DNA from: Ignelater luminosus
Lineage: Eukaryota; Arthropoda; Insecta; Coleoptera; Elateridae
DNA: 64,000 nucleotides
Direction: 5' to 3'
Assembly: GCA_011009095.1 (NCBI GenBank)
Contig: VTPC01090618.1
Coordinates: 33,856-97,855, forward strand
The notes under the pieces are model-generated. The model was not told the origin of the DNA and searched no databases. It worked only from the letters and a program-made list of their open reading frames with translations. A program made the translations under genes and the position numbers. Below, piece by piece: positions 56,701-63,337 of this stretch. How positions within the stretch are numbered: position 1 is the stretch's first letter; each line of letters begins with the position of its first letter.

Positions 56701-57192
56701 TCTAGAATGTGCTCTTAGATACAAAAAGGTTGGGGACCCCTGGTTTAGACTATTTGATTGAATATCTAACACAGTTCTATCTGATGATGTCTTTGCGGCA
56801 CCCAAAATCACACAGTTTTATGCGAAAGTCAATACTACATGCAGAAATAGTCAAGGAAGAATTTTTTGAAAAGGAATTAATTTTTAAATCTATCTTTAGA
56901 GTATACAGTAATCAGCGAAAAGATAAGTGGAACAGGGATTATAATGATACCCACAATTGGTGATACAGTCAGTTTTTGACTTGTTGGGCCCATGTATGCA
57001 AGTTGCAATTGTAACATCTTATAATAGTTAAGATTTTTTTGTCTTTCATGATTATTTTTTACAGAGTATTGGAAATTGTGAAGATTCCCCTCCTTCAGAA
57101 CCACTGTCAACGGCCCTTATGCAGCTTTTAACGGCAGTTCTTCAAAATACCCCATCAGAAACGCCCCCCTCTAGAGTTCAAGATATCGTAAG
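26646..57192 (+). CDS. SCAPER: SCAPER, exons 1-10 (gene continues beyond the window)
   Basis: S-phase cyclin A-associated protein in the ER binds cyclin A/CDK2 and is associated with the endoplasmic reticulum in vertebrates. Exons: 26646-26739, 26810-26997, 27057-29237, 29293-29584, 31365-31487, 31548-31809, 31864-32091, 32153-32667, 32768-32900, 57065-57192. Every junction has GT...AG and compatible phase. The N-terminus ([16 protein letters not shown]) and the SCAPER N-domain ([42 protein letters not shown]) are diagnostic. A long low-complexity, then acidic region is followed by an Arg/Glu/Gln-rich coiled coil (exons 4-7), a C2H2 finger split by intron 7 ([23 protein letters not shown]), and the start of the C-terminal helical region. 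About 1380 codons lie in the window. Two single-base A-tract insertions disturb exon 3. Introns 1-8 are 54-1780 bp, while intron 9 is 24,164 bp. Confidence 0.9.
26810..26997 (+). CDS. SCAPER: SCAPER exon 2
   Basis: Follows a 70-bp intron. Encodes a basic Ser/Arg-rich stretch and then [19 protein letters not shown], the most conserved N-terminal block of the family. The donor is GTAAAT after a serine codon, phase 0. Confidence 0.85.
27057..29237 (+). CDS. SCAPER: SCAPER exon 3 (large; two A-tract frame disturbances)
   Basis: Starts [20 protein letters not shown] and continues through the N-domain, then about 500 codons of Ser/Thr/Asn/Lys-rich low-complexity sequence including a conserved [11 protein letters not shown] motif and [14 protein letters not shown]. 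It ends in an acidic, coiled-coil-prone stretch ([20 protein letters not shown]). The frame changes at the A7 run 27754-27760 and again at the A6 run 28546-28551. In each case one A fewer would keep the frame. Protein similarity continues across both points, so they look like homopolymer errors or recent indels, not exon borders. Confidence 0.8.
29293..29584 (+). CDS. SCAPER: SCAPER exon 4 (start of coiled coil)
   Basis: After a 55-bp intron. Encodes [20 protein letters not shown] then [16 protein letters not shown] and a charged helical segment ([20 protein letters not shown]). Ends AG before donor GTTAGT. Confidence 0.85.
29585..31364 (+). other. SCAPER intron 4 (1780 bp)
   Basis: The only sizeable intron before intron 9. 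Contains a 127-bp MITE (29835-29961) and AT-rich sequence; a block around 30940-31100 looks like an unclassified repeat. No gene on either strand was recognised. Confidence 0.6.
29835..29961. mobile_element. 127-bp pogo-like MITE in SCAPER intron 4
   Basis: The left end is CAGTAGAACCTTGTTAAGCC and the reverse complement of the right end is CAGTAGAGTTTACTTGCTAA. Both are flanked by TA (29833-29834 and 29962-29963). The CAGTRGAACC-type start is shared with pogo/Tigger elements. Confidence 0.6.
31365..31487 (+). CDS. SCAPER: SCAPER exon 5 (coiled coil)
   Basis: Encodes [20 protein letters not shown] then [20 protein letters not shown]. The block [15 protein letters not shown] is a strongly conserved landmark, completed in exon 6. 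Confidence 0.85.
31548..31809 (+). CDS. SCAPER: SCAPER exon 6 (coiled coil)
   Basis: Begins [20 protein letters not shown] and continues with an Arg/Glu/Gln-rich heptad-like region that includes a polyglutamine-like run QLQQQQQ near 31740-31758. Ends phase 0 at GTAATT. Confidence 0.85.
31864..32091 (+). CDS. SCAPER: SCAPER exon 7 (end of coiled coil, first half of zinc finger)
   Basis: Encodes [20 protein letters not shown] and so on to KICTVCNVL, giving the two cysteines of a C2H2 finger. Intron 7 (61 bp) cuts the finger between VL and IK. Confidence 0.85.
32153..32667 (+). CDS. SCAPER: SCAPER exon 8 (second half of zinc finger and downstream helices)
   Basis: [20 protein letters not shown] supplies the two histidines (C-x2-C-x12-H-x5-H, a U1/matrin-like finger). 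Then a lysine/arginine-rich segment ([13 protein letters not shown]) and helical repeats leading to [20 protein letters not shown]. Confidence 0.85.
32768..32900 (+). CDS. SCAPER: SCAPER exon 9
   Basis: Encodes [20 protein letters not shown] and [20 protein letters not shown], ending at phase 0 with CAG|GTAAGT, the donor of the giant intron 9. Confidence 0.8.
33540..35300. other. Unclassified GC-richer repeat-like block in intron 9
   Basis: Clearly less AT-rich than the surrounding intron and full of short medium-sized frames on both strands (for example 34311-34601 plus, 34628-34912 minus) with no recognisable domain. It ends near 35279 with AACACCCTGTATA, the reverse complement of the MITE terminus seen at 24947, so it may be the right part of a large non-autonomous element whose left end I could not find. 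Confidence 0.35.
35301..38006. other. Intron 9 sequence with one direct repeat, no gene
   Basis: Direct repeat pair at about 37268-37438 and 37521-37652 sharing CTAAATT.GAATRAA, CACTGGTGAGC or CTACTGGTGAGC, and the sequence ATCGTYCA.AAA.T.AAAAA.TTATTAA. Possibly remnants of one unclassified repeat. A GC-rich patch at 36690-36780 contains near-repeats of CGGGCGGT. Confidence 0.35.
38009..39313 (-). mobile_element. Structurally intact DD41D mariner element, 1305 bp
   Basis: Terminal inverted repeats are identical over 31 bp, starting AAGGGTTTTCCAATAAGAGG at both ends (38009-38039 and the reverse complement of 39313-39283). TA target duplication at 38007-38008 and 39314-39315. A single uninterrupted transposase occupies most of the interior. 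Perfect ends and an open frame show that the insertion is recent. Confidence 0.9.
38114..39199 (-). CDS. DD41D mariner transposase, 361 aa, intact frame
   Basis: Cut-and-paste transposase of the IS630/Tc1/mariner superfamily that acts on its own inverted repeats in the nucleus. Residues 1-60 contain the first helix-turn-helix ([33 protein letters not shown]). A second lies at about 75-120 ([19 protein letters not shown]). The catalytic triad reads D in [13 protein letters not shown] in [12 protein letters not shown] and D in [12 protein letters not shown]. There are 41 residues between the second and third, which defines DD41D and not the DD34D of classical mariners. The C-terminus is [13 protein letters not shown]. 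The start is the first Met of the conserved MERYT motif, 114 bp inside the 5' terminus. No stop or frameshift is present. One deviation is Pro where relatives have Leu (DFFPWG), so activity is not assured. It lies antisense to SCAPER. Confidence 0.9.
   Translation of the reverse strand: MERYTLQQRIEIIKIHYKNGENLAETVRKTRTFLGHREAPCRTAIQKLVKKFELLGQVSDVKNKTRARRSRTAENIAVVAESVKENPGLSIPRRSLELAIPQTSLHRILHKDLGLKAYKVQLTQELKPADHQQRRVCADWVVEMHENDPEFHRKIILSDEAHFHLGGFVNKQNCRIWGSENPRVIVEKSLYPQRVTVWCGLWSGGVIGPYFFENEAGATVTVTGLRYREMINDFLWPELDGIDLDNVYFQQDGATCHTSNETIDLLRKKFPDRVISRRGDHNWPPRSCDLTPCDFFPWGHVKEKVYANSPASIQDLKDGIREAIEDIGQPLCALVMENFMKRILSCKRGRGGHLPDVIFHY
39316..39907. other. Intron sequence, no feature
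   Basis: AT-rich, nothing recognised. Confidence 0.4.
39908..40245. mobile_element. Possible MITE or terminal fragment of a DNA element
   Basis: Starts near TATACAGTGTGTCCCATA, a form common at insect DNA-transposon ends, and contains CAAGATGGCGGATTCCGACA near 40151. The right boundary, next to a LINE relic, is inferred only from where LINE homology resumes at about 40250. No clear right inverted repeat was found. Confidence 0.35.
40250..41040 (-). pseudogene. LINE ORF2 fragment: endonuclease end and linker
   Basis: From 41020 leftward: [20 protein letters not shown], then [13 protein letters not shown], then (after a TGA at about 40872) [20 protein letters not shown] and [13 protein letters not shown]. 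This is the second half of an APE-type endonuclease. The linker follows: [40 protein letters not shown] and [20 protein letters not shown]. The reverse transcriptase is missing. Same LINE group as 10880-12350, but a different subfamily by its linker sequence. Confidence 0.75.
41041..45202. other. AT-rich intron 9 sequence, nothing recognised
   Basis: About 4.2 kb without a protein-like frame or element ends that I could identify. Frames at 43482-43742 (minus) and 44806-45191 (minus) lack motifs. Confidence 0.4.
45272..46467. mobile_element. Foldback element with very long inverted repeats
   Basis: TA-flanked (45270-45271 and 46468-46469). The left end TACAGTGTGTTCATTTTAAA matches the reverse complement of the right end (TACGGTGTGTTCATTTTAAA), and similarity continues inward, with gaps, for roughly 400-500 bp per arm: CATTAAAATA, TCATAGAGRTCGCTGTGTT, GCACACATAAC, AACAGCAAT, AAGTTAYAGC, CATTTCAATTGTTTTRGT or the close form TTATTTCAATTG. 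The centre (about 45770-45970) is unpaired. No coding capacity. Confidence 0.75.
46490..46790 (-). pseudogene. mariner transposase N-terminus, degenerate
   Basis: Minus-strand text [20 protein letters not shown], then (after a stop) DPTVQN and [20 protein letters not shown], matches the helix-turn-helix region of mariner transposases (xNAAEAxRxIxxVxG..., TVQxWFKxFxxGDxSL). At least three stops. Nothing of the catalytic domain survives. Confidence 0.6.
46942..51409. other. AT-rich intron 9 sequence, nothing recognised
   Basis: Long T- and A-runs at 49440-49535. No recognisable gene or element ends were found. Confidence 0.4.
51410..52130 (-). pseudogene. mariner transposase (SETMAR-like type), degenerate
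   Basis: Reading from 52110: [20 protein letters not shown] (helix-turn-helix start), a frameshifted middle, then [20 protein letters not shown] and ENLIRDNS, which is strongly diagnostic. The text continues through [19 protein letters not shown] (from RKLCSRWVPHxLTEEQKxxR) to the first catalytic segment (degraded), then [20 protein letters not shown] and [20 protein letters not shown] in another frame. Multiple stops and frameshifts. Termini not found. Confidence 0.7.
52353..52417. repeat. Short palindrome in a region of imperfect tandem repeats
   Basis: Arms ATCAGCTTCAAATTCAGACT (from 52353) and, to 52417, its near reverse complement AGTCTCAATTTGAAGCTGAT. The wider interval 52290-52455 repeats variants of CAAATTTGAA / TTCAAATTGAGA. 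Confidence 0.6.
52980..53210 (+). mobile_element. Probable tRNA-derived SINE
   Basis: GTAACCGCTGGTGTATATCC (weak A-box region) is followed by GGTTGCGGATTTGATCCCAG, close to the B-box/T-arm text of tRNA-derived insect SINEs (GGTTGCGGGTTCGATCCC). A body with mixed composition continues to about 53205. No clear direct repeat flanks it. Confidence 0.4.
53849..56742 (+). mobile_element. Complete hAT element (GTF2IRD2-like), 2894 bp, decayed
   Basis: Fifteen-base perfect inverted repeats CAGGGGTCCCCAACC at 53849-53863 and 56742-56728, flanked by the 8-bp duplication GTTTAAAC/GTTTAGAC (one mismatch). This TIR is of the Charlie-type hAT form. The interior carries one transposase pseudogene on the plus strand. 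Confidence 0.85.
54752..56470 (+). pseudogene. hAT transposase, GTF2IRD2-like, degenerate
   Basis: Starts [14 protein letters not shown] at 54752. Then, across a stop and a frameshift, comes a BED-like zinc finger ([19 protein letters not shown]). Next follow [33 protein letters not shown] region, [13 protein letters not shown] (damaged), [20 protein letters not shown] (a diagnostic hAT motif), [20 protein letters not shown] and the C-terminal [20 protein letters not shown] ending at the TGA near 56470. About six frame breaks. Human GTF2IRD2 and relatives were domesticated from this class of transposase. Confidence 0.8.
57065..57192 (+). CDS. SCAPER: SCAPER exon 10 (after the giant intron)
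   Basis: TTTTTTACAG precedes [30 protein letters not shown] and then SRVQDIVR before GTATGT. RVQDIV(R/S) is a conserved SCAPER landmark; phase 0 at entry and two bases over at exit. The following exon was not found in the window. Confidence 0.8.
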
Positions 57193-58699
57193 GTATGTCC
57201 GTAGCTTTTATTTTATTAAGCATTAATAATAATCAGTTAACATTTACTTGATAAATAACAATAATTTAAATTTTACGCTTTCATTGACCAACTATTTCGT
57301 AATTTCTCTGATGTTTTATATTCTGACGTATAAATTAAGATTCGACGATTTCACAGAAGTCGAACACAGATATCTACACAATAATGTGGCAATATTTATG
57401 TCAAATGTCTTTAGGTAATAAAGATATCATGCTAAAATACAGGGATAAGTAGGTATCATAAATAAGCGTGCCTTTTCTGCTCGACTGCTTATACGAGCTA
57501 CTCGCTTATATTTCCTACCGATTACGATAAACACTTGTCCTTATAAGGATTGTAATCCTGCGTTAATTATTCTCGATGTAGTTCGCTCTCATAATCTCTC
57601 CGTCATTCCACTTGATGATTTCAGTTTGTTTCGTTACTTTTTTTTCGTCTTGTTTTGATTTTGGATAAATTTTAAATCTCGCAAGTTAGAAACGCATTTT
57701 TGGTTTAAATATTTAATGCCGCTGCTACCGGGCGAATTTAGAAATGTTCGACAGTGTAACCTCAAGGGGGTTGTAGAAGGCTGGCAGATGTGCAGATGAC
57801 CAGATAAGGGCGTGCAACTCGGCCTGCTTGTCATGTCACCGCTCATCCGATACGGCTAGTTACTTATTCGATTCGCATTATCATTATTACTTGGTCATGC
57901 TCTCTCTCTGTCTAGTCATCCCCCTCTTTAATGTAGCATATACGTACTATAAATATGAAACGAATAATGCACACGGACACATAGAGGCTTTATAATAGTA
58001 GGTAACGTGTTGCTATTGAATATACTATTATTATTCATTATCATTGTATATTAATTTGGATTTTCATTAATAATATTCATTTATTATTCATGGTGCATTT
58101 GTAGGGATGGAATAATTTAATTCTAATCTTGTTATTGGAAATTACAACAATCCTTGTATTTCATAATAATGAGCAACATACGTATCCACTTTTATTTACG
58201 AGATAGTGGAGAATGGCCTACCTCTTCTTCCGACTGATTGATAGGTAGGTATAAAGCGATTGTAACTTACTCAAATTTCCAAAGATAAAATACATTAAAA
58301 TATTGATCCGGCCGTCTCATCGAGTTTTCTATCTGATTAATTCTCAAAATTATTTTATGGAATAAAAACATTCAATGATTTACATTATTAAATGATTAAG
58401 AATTGATAAGTGCGTTCAATATATCAGTCCCTTCCTCGAACTAGACATGACGTCATTTCAGCGACACGTACAAAAAAACACAAATGCATATTATTTTACA
58501 TTCAAGTTCTCTGCAGATGCTAGCGCATCAAACTATTGAGTTTACTATATAACTGTATTAAGATGCCTGCCATGCTTCTTTGCTGGATGTAGGCTCAGAA
58601 TCTAATTTTGTTACAGAATTAATATGTATGTCATAGTCAATACTAAACAGTGCAAATACCGATATTCATCAGAGGATCCTTTTTCTAAGTAAGATATTA
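57193..58699. other. SCAPER intron 10, first part
   Basis: AT-rich. A GC-richer stretch at 57720-57860 has no recognisable coding content. No element ends found. Confidence 0.4.
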
Positions 58700-58897
58700 C
58701 GTAAAGTCCGCTTATAACAAACTCCAAAGGGACCGTCAAAAACGGATCGTTATAACCGAAGTTCGTTATAAGTGATAAGTTACAAAAAAAAACGCTACCG
58801 TCTGATTTAACTCGTTTATTTTATTTTTTACATTTATAAAATATAATTAGGAACAGAAAAAACATAAAAAAGTTTTATATAGTTACAGGTAATAATA

Positions 58898-59547
58898 AAG
58901 TGTGTCTCAAAATTCAACCAAGATTTGAATTTTGCGCCATTTGTGCGTTAAAGTGTTGCCAACGAAAAAAAAAGGCAGTCTGACAGCTGCTAGTTTAGGG
59001 TTATTAAAAATGGAGCGCTACACAAAAGAACAATGCGTTTTAATTCTTTAAAAATGCGGCTGGTCAGGCAATAACAGTTAATGGTGCTCGCTTTCGCGAT
59101 ATGATAATCCAGTTTTTTGTGCCTAAATTGCATGATATGGATATGGACGACATGTGGTTTCAGCAAGACGGTGCCACATGCCATACAGCTCGAGAAACAA
59201 TTCAATTACTGCATGAGTCATTTCCTGGTCGTGTAATTTCCCGTTTTGGTGATCAGAATTGGCCGCCCAGATCATGCTATTTAACGCCGTTGGACTTTTT
59301 TCTGTGGGGTTTTTTGAAGTCTAAGGTTTATGCCAACAAGCCACTTTTACGCAAAACGGTCATCGAAAATTTCGACAAAAGAGTTCGTATGTGCCAGCAA
59401 AGCCGTGTGGGCCATTTATCCGATATGCTATTCCATACATAACCTTATATTGTATACTTTATGAATCAATAAAATATTTACAATTTTTAATTAAAAACCT
59501 GTGTTTTCTATCCAAATTACTTCTTTCGTGAATTTTGAGACACCCAG
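58898..59547 (+). mobile_element. Internally deleted mariner (DD41D-like), about 650 bp
   Basis: Left terminus AAGTGTGTCTCAAAATTCA and right terminus (reverse complement) CTGGGTGTCTCAAAATTCA share GTGTCTCAAAATTCA, each next to TA. It carries only the two ends of a transposase gene, so it is a deletion derivative that would need a transposase from elsewhere. Confidence 0.75.
59010..59442 (+). pseudogene. DD41D-like mariner transposase, internally deleted
   Basis: Begins MERYTKEQCVLIL and hits a stop. The reading then resumes at AITVNGARFRDMI, skipping more than half of the protein, including the first catalytic Asp. The second catalytic region [19 protein letters not shown] and third region PPRSCYLTPLDFFLWG are preserved with 41 residues between the Asp residues. 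A second small deletion lies after VYANKP, and the C-terminus SRVGHLSDMLFHT is complete. It is related to, but not the same family as, the intact element at 38009. Confidence 0.8.
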
Positions 59548-60748
59548 TATAAACAATACCTTACTTAAAAGATTTATACTTAGTAGTTTGGGCAAAATTA
59601 ATAATAATGAAACTAGTATTATCTCATCGCTTTTGATTTCTTCGTTTTCTTCATCTTCCATCTCATCGCCGATAATTTAGTTTTCTGTACAAGCAATAAT
59701 GGCATCATCACTCAAGAATTCTACCCTCACAAGGTTGTCATGAATGTGGACGTATTCATTAAAATCAAAATCAACTTGAGCAAATTCATCCTGCTTATCC
59801 TTGCCATTTGCTACTTGGTTCTTCTTAAACCATTGGGATAATGGTAAGTCATCATCTGAATTAAATTCATTTTCTTTCCTGACAAATCCGCCATGTCAAA
59901 AACAATTAACAATTGTTTTTCTCGTTACCTTTTGCCATGCCATATCGATGAAGTTTATTGATGCTAAAGTCTCGTTAGTATCAATCGCATTTATCATTTT
60001 TGCGAGAAGACGTCGTCGCTAATTACTTTTCAAGCTATGTATAACACCCTGGTCTATGGGCTGCAATTTCGAACTTGTATTGGGAGGCATAAACACCAAT
60101 TTAATACAATCAAGGTTTTTAACATCAAGATGGACTGGTCAATTATCAAGCAATAATAGTATTCTTTTCTTACGAAGCAACTCATCGTCCCATTCTTCAA
60201 AATCTCGGAAGTCATCCAAGTTCTACTATTGGATTTGTAATTTACAGGTAGCCGTTTAACATTCTTAAAACATCTTGGAATTTTAGGCTTCCCTATTACC
60301 AATAATTTTTTCTGTTCCCAATAAATTTGTTGTCACTAACACCGCAATCCTATCTTTGGACATTTTTCCACCAACAACCTTGAACCATAATGTTTTATCA
60401 GGTGTGAGTTTGTAAAATAACTCTGTTTCATCGACGTTAAGTATGTCCTCATCTTTGAAGTTTTGCCTAATAAGTGGCCAACTATTTTGTAGCCACTCAT
60501 TTACAATATAAATATTAACCGCGGCTGCTTCGCCAACAACTTTTCTATCAGTAATGTTATATCGTTTCTTAAATCTTTCGGCCCGGCTTCTGCTAAGCTT
60601 ACATTCACCATTTTTTAACAGTTTTTGCCAAAATTCTCAGTTTTTGTTTGTAACACGGCACCACTCACAGTCACATTATCTTTGCTGTCTAAACCATTTT
60701 AACAGGCTTTGGTCAACTTCTAAGTTAGTGGGTTTTTCATTTTTTTAA
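59548..60748 (-). pseudogene. Tigger/pogo transposase, C-terminal two thirds
   Basis: Minus-strand text in shifting frames: EVDQSLLKWFRQQR (CENP-B-type binding domain, about 60700), GEAAAVNIYIVNEWLQNSWP, then LIRQNFKDEDILNVDETELF (first catalytic D in NVDET), FYKLTPDKTLWFK, KMSKDRIAVLVTTNLLGTEK, and IGKPKIPRCFKNVKRLPVNY followed by WMTSEILKNG. The second catalytic region (LLLIDQ, usually LLLxDN) and LPPIQV are degraded. It continues upstream on the other side of the nested element (62881-62973). Confidence 0.75.
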
Positions 60749-60750
60749 TA

Positions 60751-62878
60751 CCGCCATACTTGGAACAAATTTTAAAAAATGATTTATTTAATATTTGCAA
60801 GTACTTATTGTTGAATTAGCATACTGTGTGTGGTACTGTTTTATTGTACATTCAATGCTCCTTCTTATTGTGCATAAAAATTTAACATATCTCTTTGTTG
60901 TGTGACTTACTATGACAGGTTTTCATAACCTCACATCTTTTAACGTTTTTGAATGGTGGCAAACTTTTGAACAGCACATATATTTAGTTTCATCTTGGGA
61001 ATCTGTGCTTATTACATTTCGTGTAGTTTAACAAGGCCTTTCTTTTGATGTACTATGCATTGTGTAGAATTATAGTGTGCTGCTCAAAATTCGTTTGTTC
61101 CAAGTAGCCCCTGAAAGTGCAAGAAAATGGGGCTACTTGGACAACAGACAAAACTTAACTTTTTCTGGGGATTCCCTATGACCAAAATGGATTTGCGTGG
61201 CCTTGTGAAAGATTATTTGGACAGAAAAGGTATTAGCTACCCTGATTTTACTGACAATTATCCCGGGGATGAATGGTGCCTGGAGTTTCTGAATCGAAAT
61301 AAAGGCCATTTGAGTACTAGATTAGCCAATAATATCAAAAGAAGCCGTGCTGACGTTGGCCCTAAAATAATCAATGAATATTTTGACAACCTGGCTGAAA
61401 CGTTGGCCAATGTTCCGCCAGAGAATATTTTTAACTACGATGAAACAAATTTAGTTGATGACGCGGGGAAGAAAAAAGTTATTGCGCATCGTGGTACTAA
61501 GCATGTTGACGTAATTAAGAACAGCACAAAAGCAGCTGTGTCCGTAATGTTCTGTGGATCTGTAATTGGCAACATTTTACCTCCCTACACGGTGTACAGG
61601 GCTGAAAATTTGTGGTCCACCTGGGCAGCAGGTGGTCCAAAAGGCGCCAGGTTCAACCGATCAAAAAGTGGTTGCTTTGAAGCTACCACTTTTCTCAACT
61701 GGTTTGAGTCAGTTTTTCTTCCACATGCACGAAGATTGCAAGGACCTACCGTTCTTATTGGCGATAATTTATCAAGCCGCTTTTCTATTGACGTCCTGAA
61801 AAAAGCTGAAGAAAACAACTTGAAATTTGTCTGCTGACCACCTGATGCAACTCACTTGTGCCAGCCCTTAGACGTTGCATTTTTTCGACCTCTTAAGCGA
61901 CATTGACGTAAAGTTTTGGATAACTACAAAAAAGCAAATCCTAAAGCACCATCTATAGCTAAAGATGCATTTCCTAAATTGTTAAAACAGTTGATGGAGC
62001 AAGTCATGATCAAAGGGAAAGCGAATTTAGTCAGTGGTTTCGAAGCTTGTGGAATCTACCCCCTGAATCCACAGAAAATCCTCAACAAACTTTCGGAAAC
62101 TCAACAAGAGATTGAGCAAAATCGATCAGTCCTCAACGTTCTGTTTTGTCTTACTTGAAGAATATGCGTCATGATAAACAAGAAAGAAAACCAAGAAAGA
62201 AAAGATCAAAGTTGAGCATTGAACCAGGAAAAAGTGTGGAAGTTCCTGAATCAGAAGAAAGCGAAGAAAATTTTGAGAGAATTTTCACTTTATCATCCCT
62301 AAAAATTGGAGATTGGATTGCGGCAGAATATGAAAAGAAATGGTACCTTGCAGTTGTTGAAGCAGAAGAAAGCCTTGTATGTGTTTTGATCAAATTCCTC
62401 ACCCCAGCTGGCTCAGCATTGAAATTCCAATGGCTTTAAAAAGAAGACAAATTGTTGGTGCCAGTGGACGAAATTGTTGCCAAATTGAAGGAAGCACCCC
62501 TGCCTTTATCTTGTTATTTCAAAATATCAGAAGCAGTATCCAGTGAAATCAACTGCATTTATCAAGCGGAATATGCAAATTATTGATTTGATATTGAACT
62601 GTACTGTATTTTCAGTGATTTTCATTCATATTGTTAACTGATTTTGCATTTATCTGTTATTTGTGCATCGTATCCTTTATGTTTCCTTTTTTCAAAACAC
62701 CGTTTTTGTTCCGAATAGCCCCTATTGTTGTTTAAAATAATAAAATTCATTATTTGTGTACAATATTCCCTTCACATTTCAGGAAAATTTGATCGATGTT
62801 GGACGAAAATTGAAGAAATGGCAACAAAAATTGCAGAAAAAAGCCCAAAAAAATGTTCCAAGTAGCCCCGGTTTACGG
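60751..62878 (+). mobile_element. Second pogo-family element nested in the Tigger element
   Basis: Left end CCGCCATACTTGGAACAAAT and right end (reverse complement) CCGTAAACCGGGGCTACTTG followed by GAACA, both flanked by TA (60749-60750 and 62879-62880). The left end looks shortened by about 8 bases. Internal repeats of GGGGCTACTTGG (61128-61139) and its relatives resemble the terminus. Removing it joins the two parts of the Tigger transposase gene. Confidence 0.7.
61127..62439 (+). pseudogene. Pogo-family DDE transposase (DDE_1), near-complete catalytic domain
   Basis: Starts inside the DNA-binding region (WGFPMTKMDLRGLVKDYLDR, PGDEWCLEFLNRNKGHLSTR), then the catalytic core: IFNYDETNLVDD (first D), AAVSVMFCGSVIGNILPPYT, GPKGARFNRSKSGCFEATTF, VLIGDNLSSRFS (second D), FVC-stop-PPDATHLCQPLDVAFF (third acidic residue, LD). 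Two TGA stops (61835 and 61904 region) lie in one frame, followed by GFEACGIYPLNPQKILNKLS and a frameshift to a basic tail and a C-terminal GDWIAAEYEKKWYLAVVEAE. The first exon with the helix-turn-helix start was not found. Few lesions, so it is younger than its host element. Confidence 0.75.
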
Positions 62879-62880
62879 TA

Positions 62881-62985
62881 CTCGAAGTTTTCCAATATTT
62901 TATCTTTTGTATTCCAAATTGTAGCAACTGTTGATTTACTCAATTTCATTTCACATATTTCACTTTTTTTCACCTTTTTCTAAAC
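62881..62985 (-). pseudogene. Tigger/pogo transposase, N-terminal HTH fragment
   Basis: Reads KKSEICEMKLSKSTVATIWN then TKDKILENFEY, the CENP-B N-terminal helix-turn-helix (E-I-A-x-x-F-G-I-S-K-S-T-V-x-x-I). It is the upstream partner of 59548-60748, split by the nested element. Confidence 0.75.
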
Positions 62986-63337
62986 GTTTTATAATTTCAT
63001 ATTTTTCTTTTAATGTAAAGCATAAGTATCCGCGCAAGTAAGCAGACCGAACGTTTGGCGATGCGATACTGACGGTTAAATGCTTTTTGCGTCTAAAATG
63101 TGCTAGTACGTTTTTACTTTTGGGGAAGTCCCTTATTTTATACTTAAAAGTTCGCTGTAACCCGTAATATTTGAAATTTTATATACGAAAAACGGTCCGT
63201 TTTATCCGAAAGATCGTTATAACCGGGTTCGTTATATGAAGACAAACTTAACACAGTTCTTATGGAACCTTTTAAATTGGTTTGTTATAACTTGGAGTTC
63301 GCTTTAACCGGGTTTGTTATAAGTGAACTTCACTGTA

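Larger units (their letters stand above)
32901..57064 (+). other. SCAPER intron 9, 24,164 bp, transposon-filled
   Basis: Bounded by CAG|GTAAGT and TTTTTTACAG|AGTATT. Mobile elements recognised inside are listed separately (38009, 39908, 40250, 45203, 51410, 52980 and 53849 starts). No host gene nested in the intron was recognised on either strand. Confidence 0.75.
58700..63335 (-). mobile_element. Tigger/pogo-like element, host to two nested insertions
   Basis: The right terminus (reverse complement from 63335) CAGTGAAGTTCACTTATAAC matches the left terminus CGTAAAGTCCGCTTATAAC at 58700, with TA outside each (58698-58699 and 63336-63337). Internal subterminal copies of GTTATAA(C/G)CG occur at both ends (58750-58790 and 63200-63320). 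The transposase is on the minus strand. A mariner derivative (58898-59547) and a second pogo-family element (60751-62878) are inserted. Confidence 0.75.
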
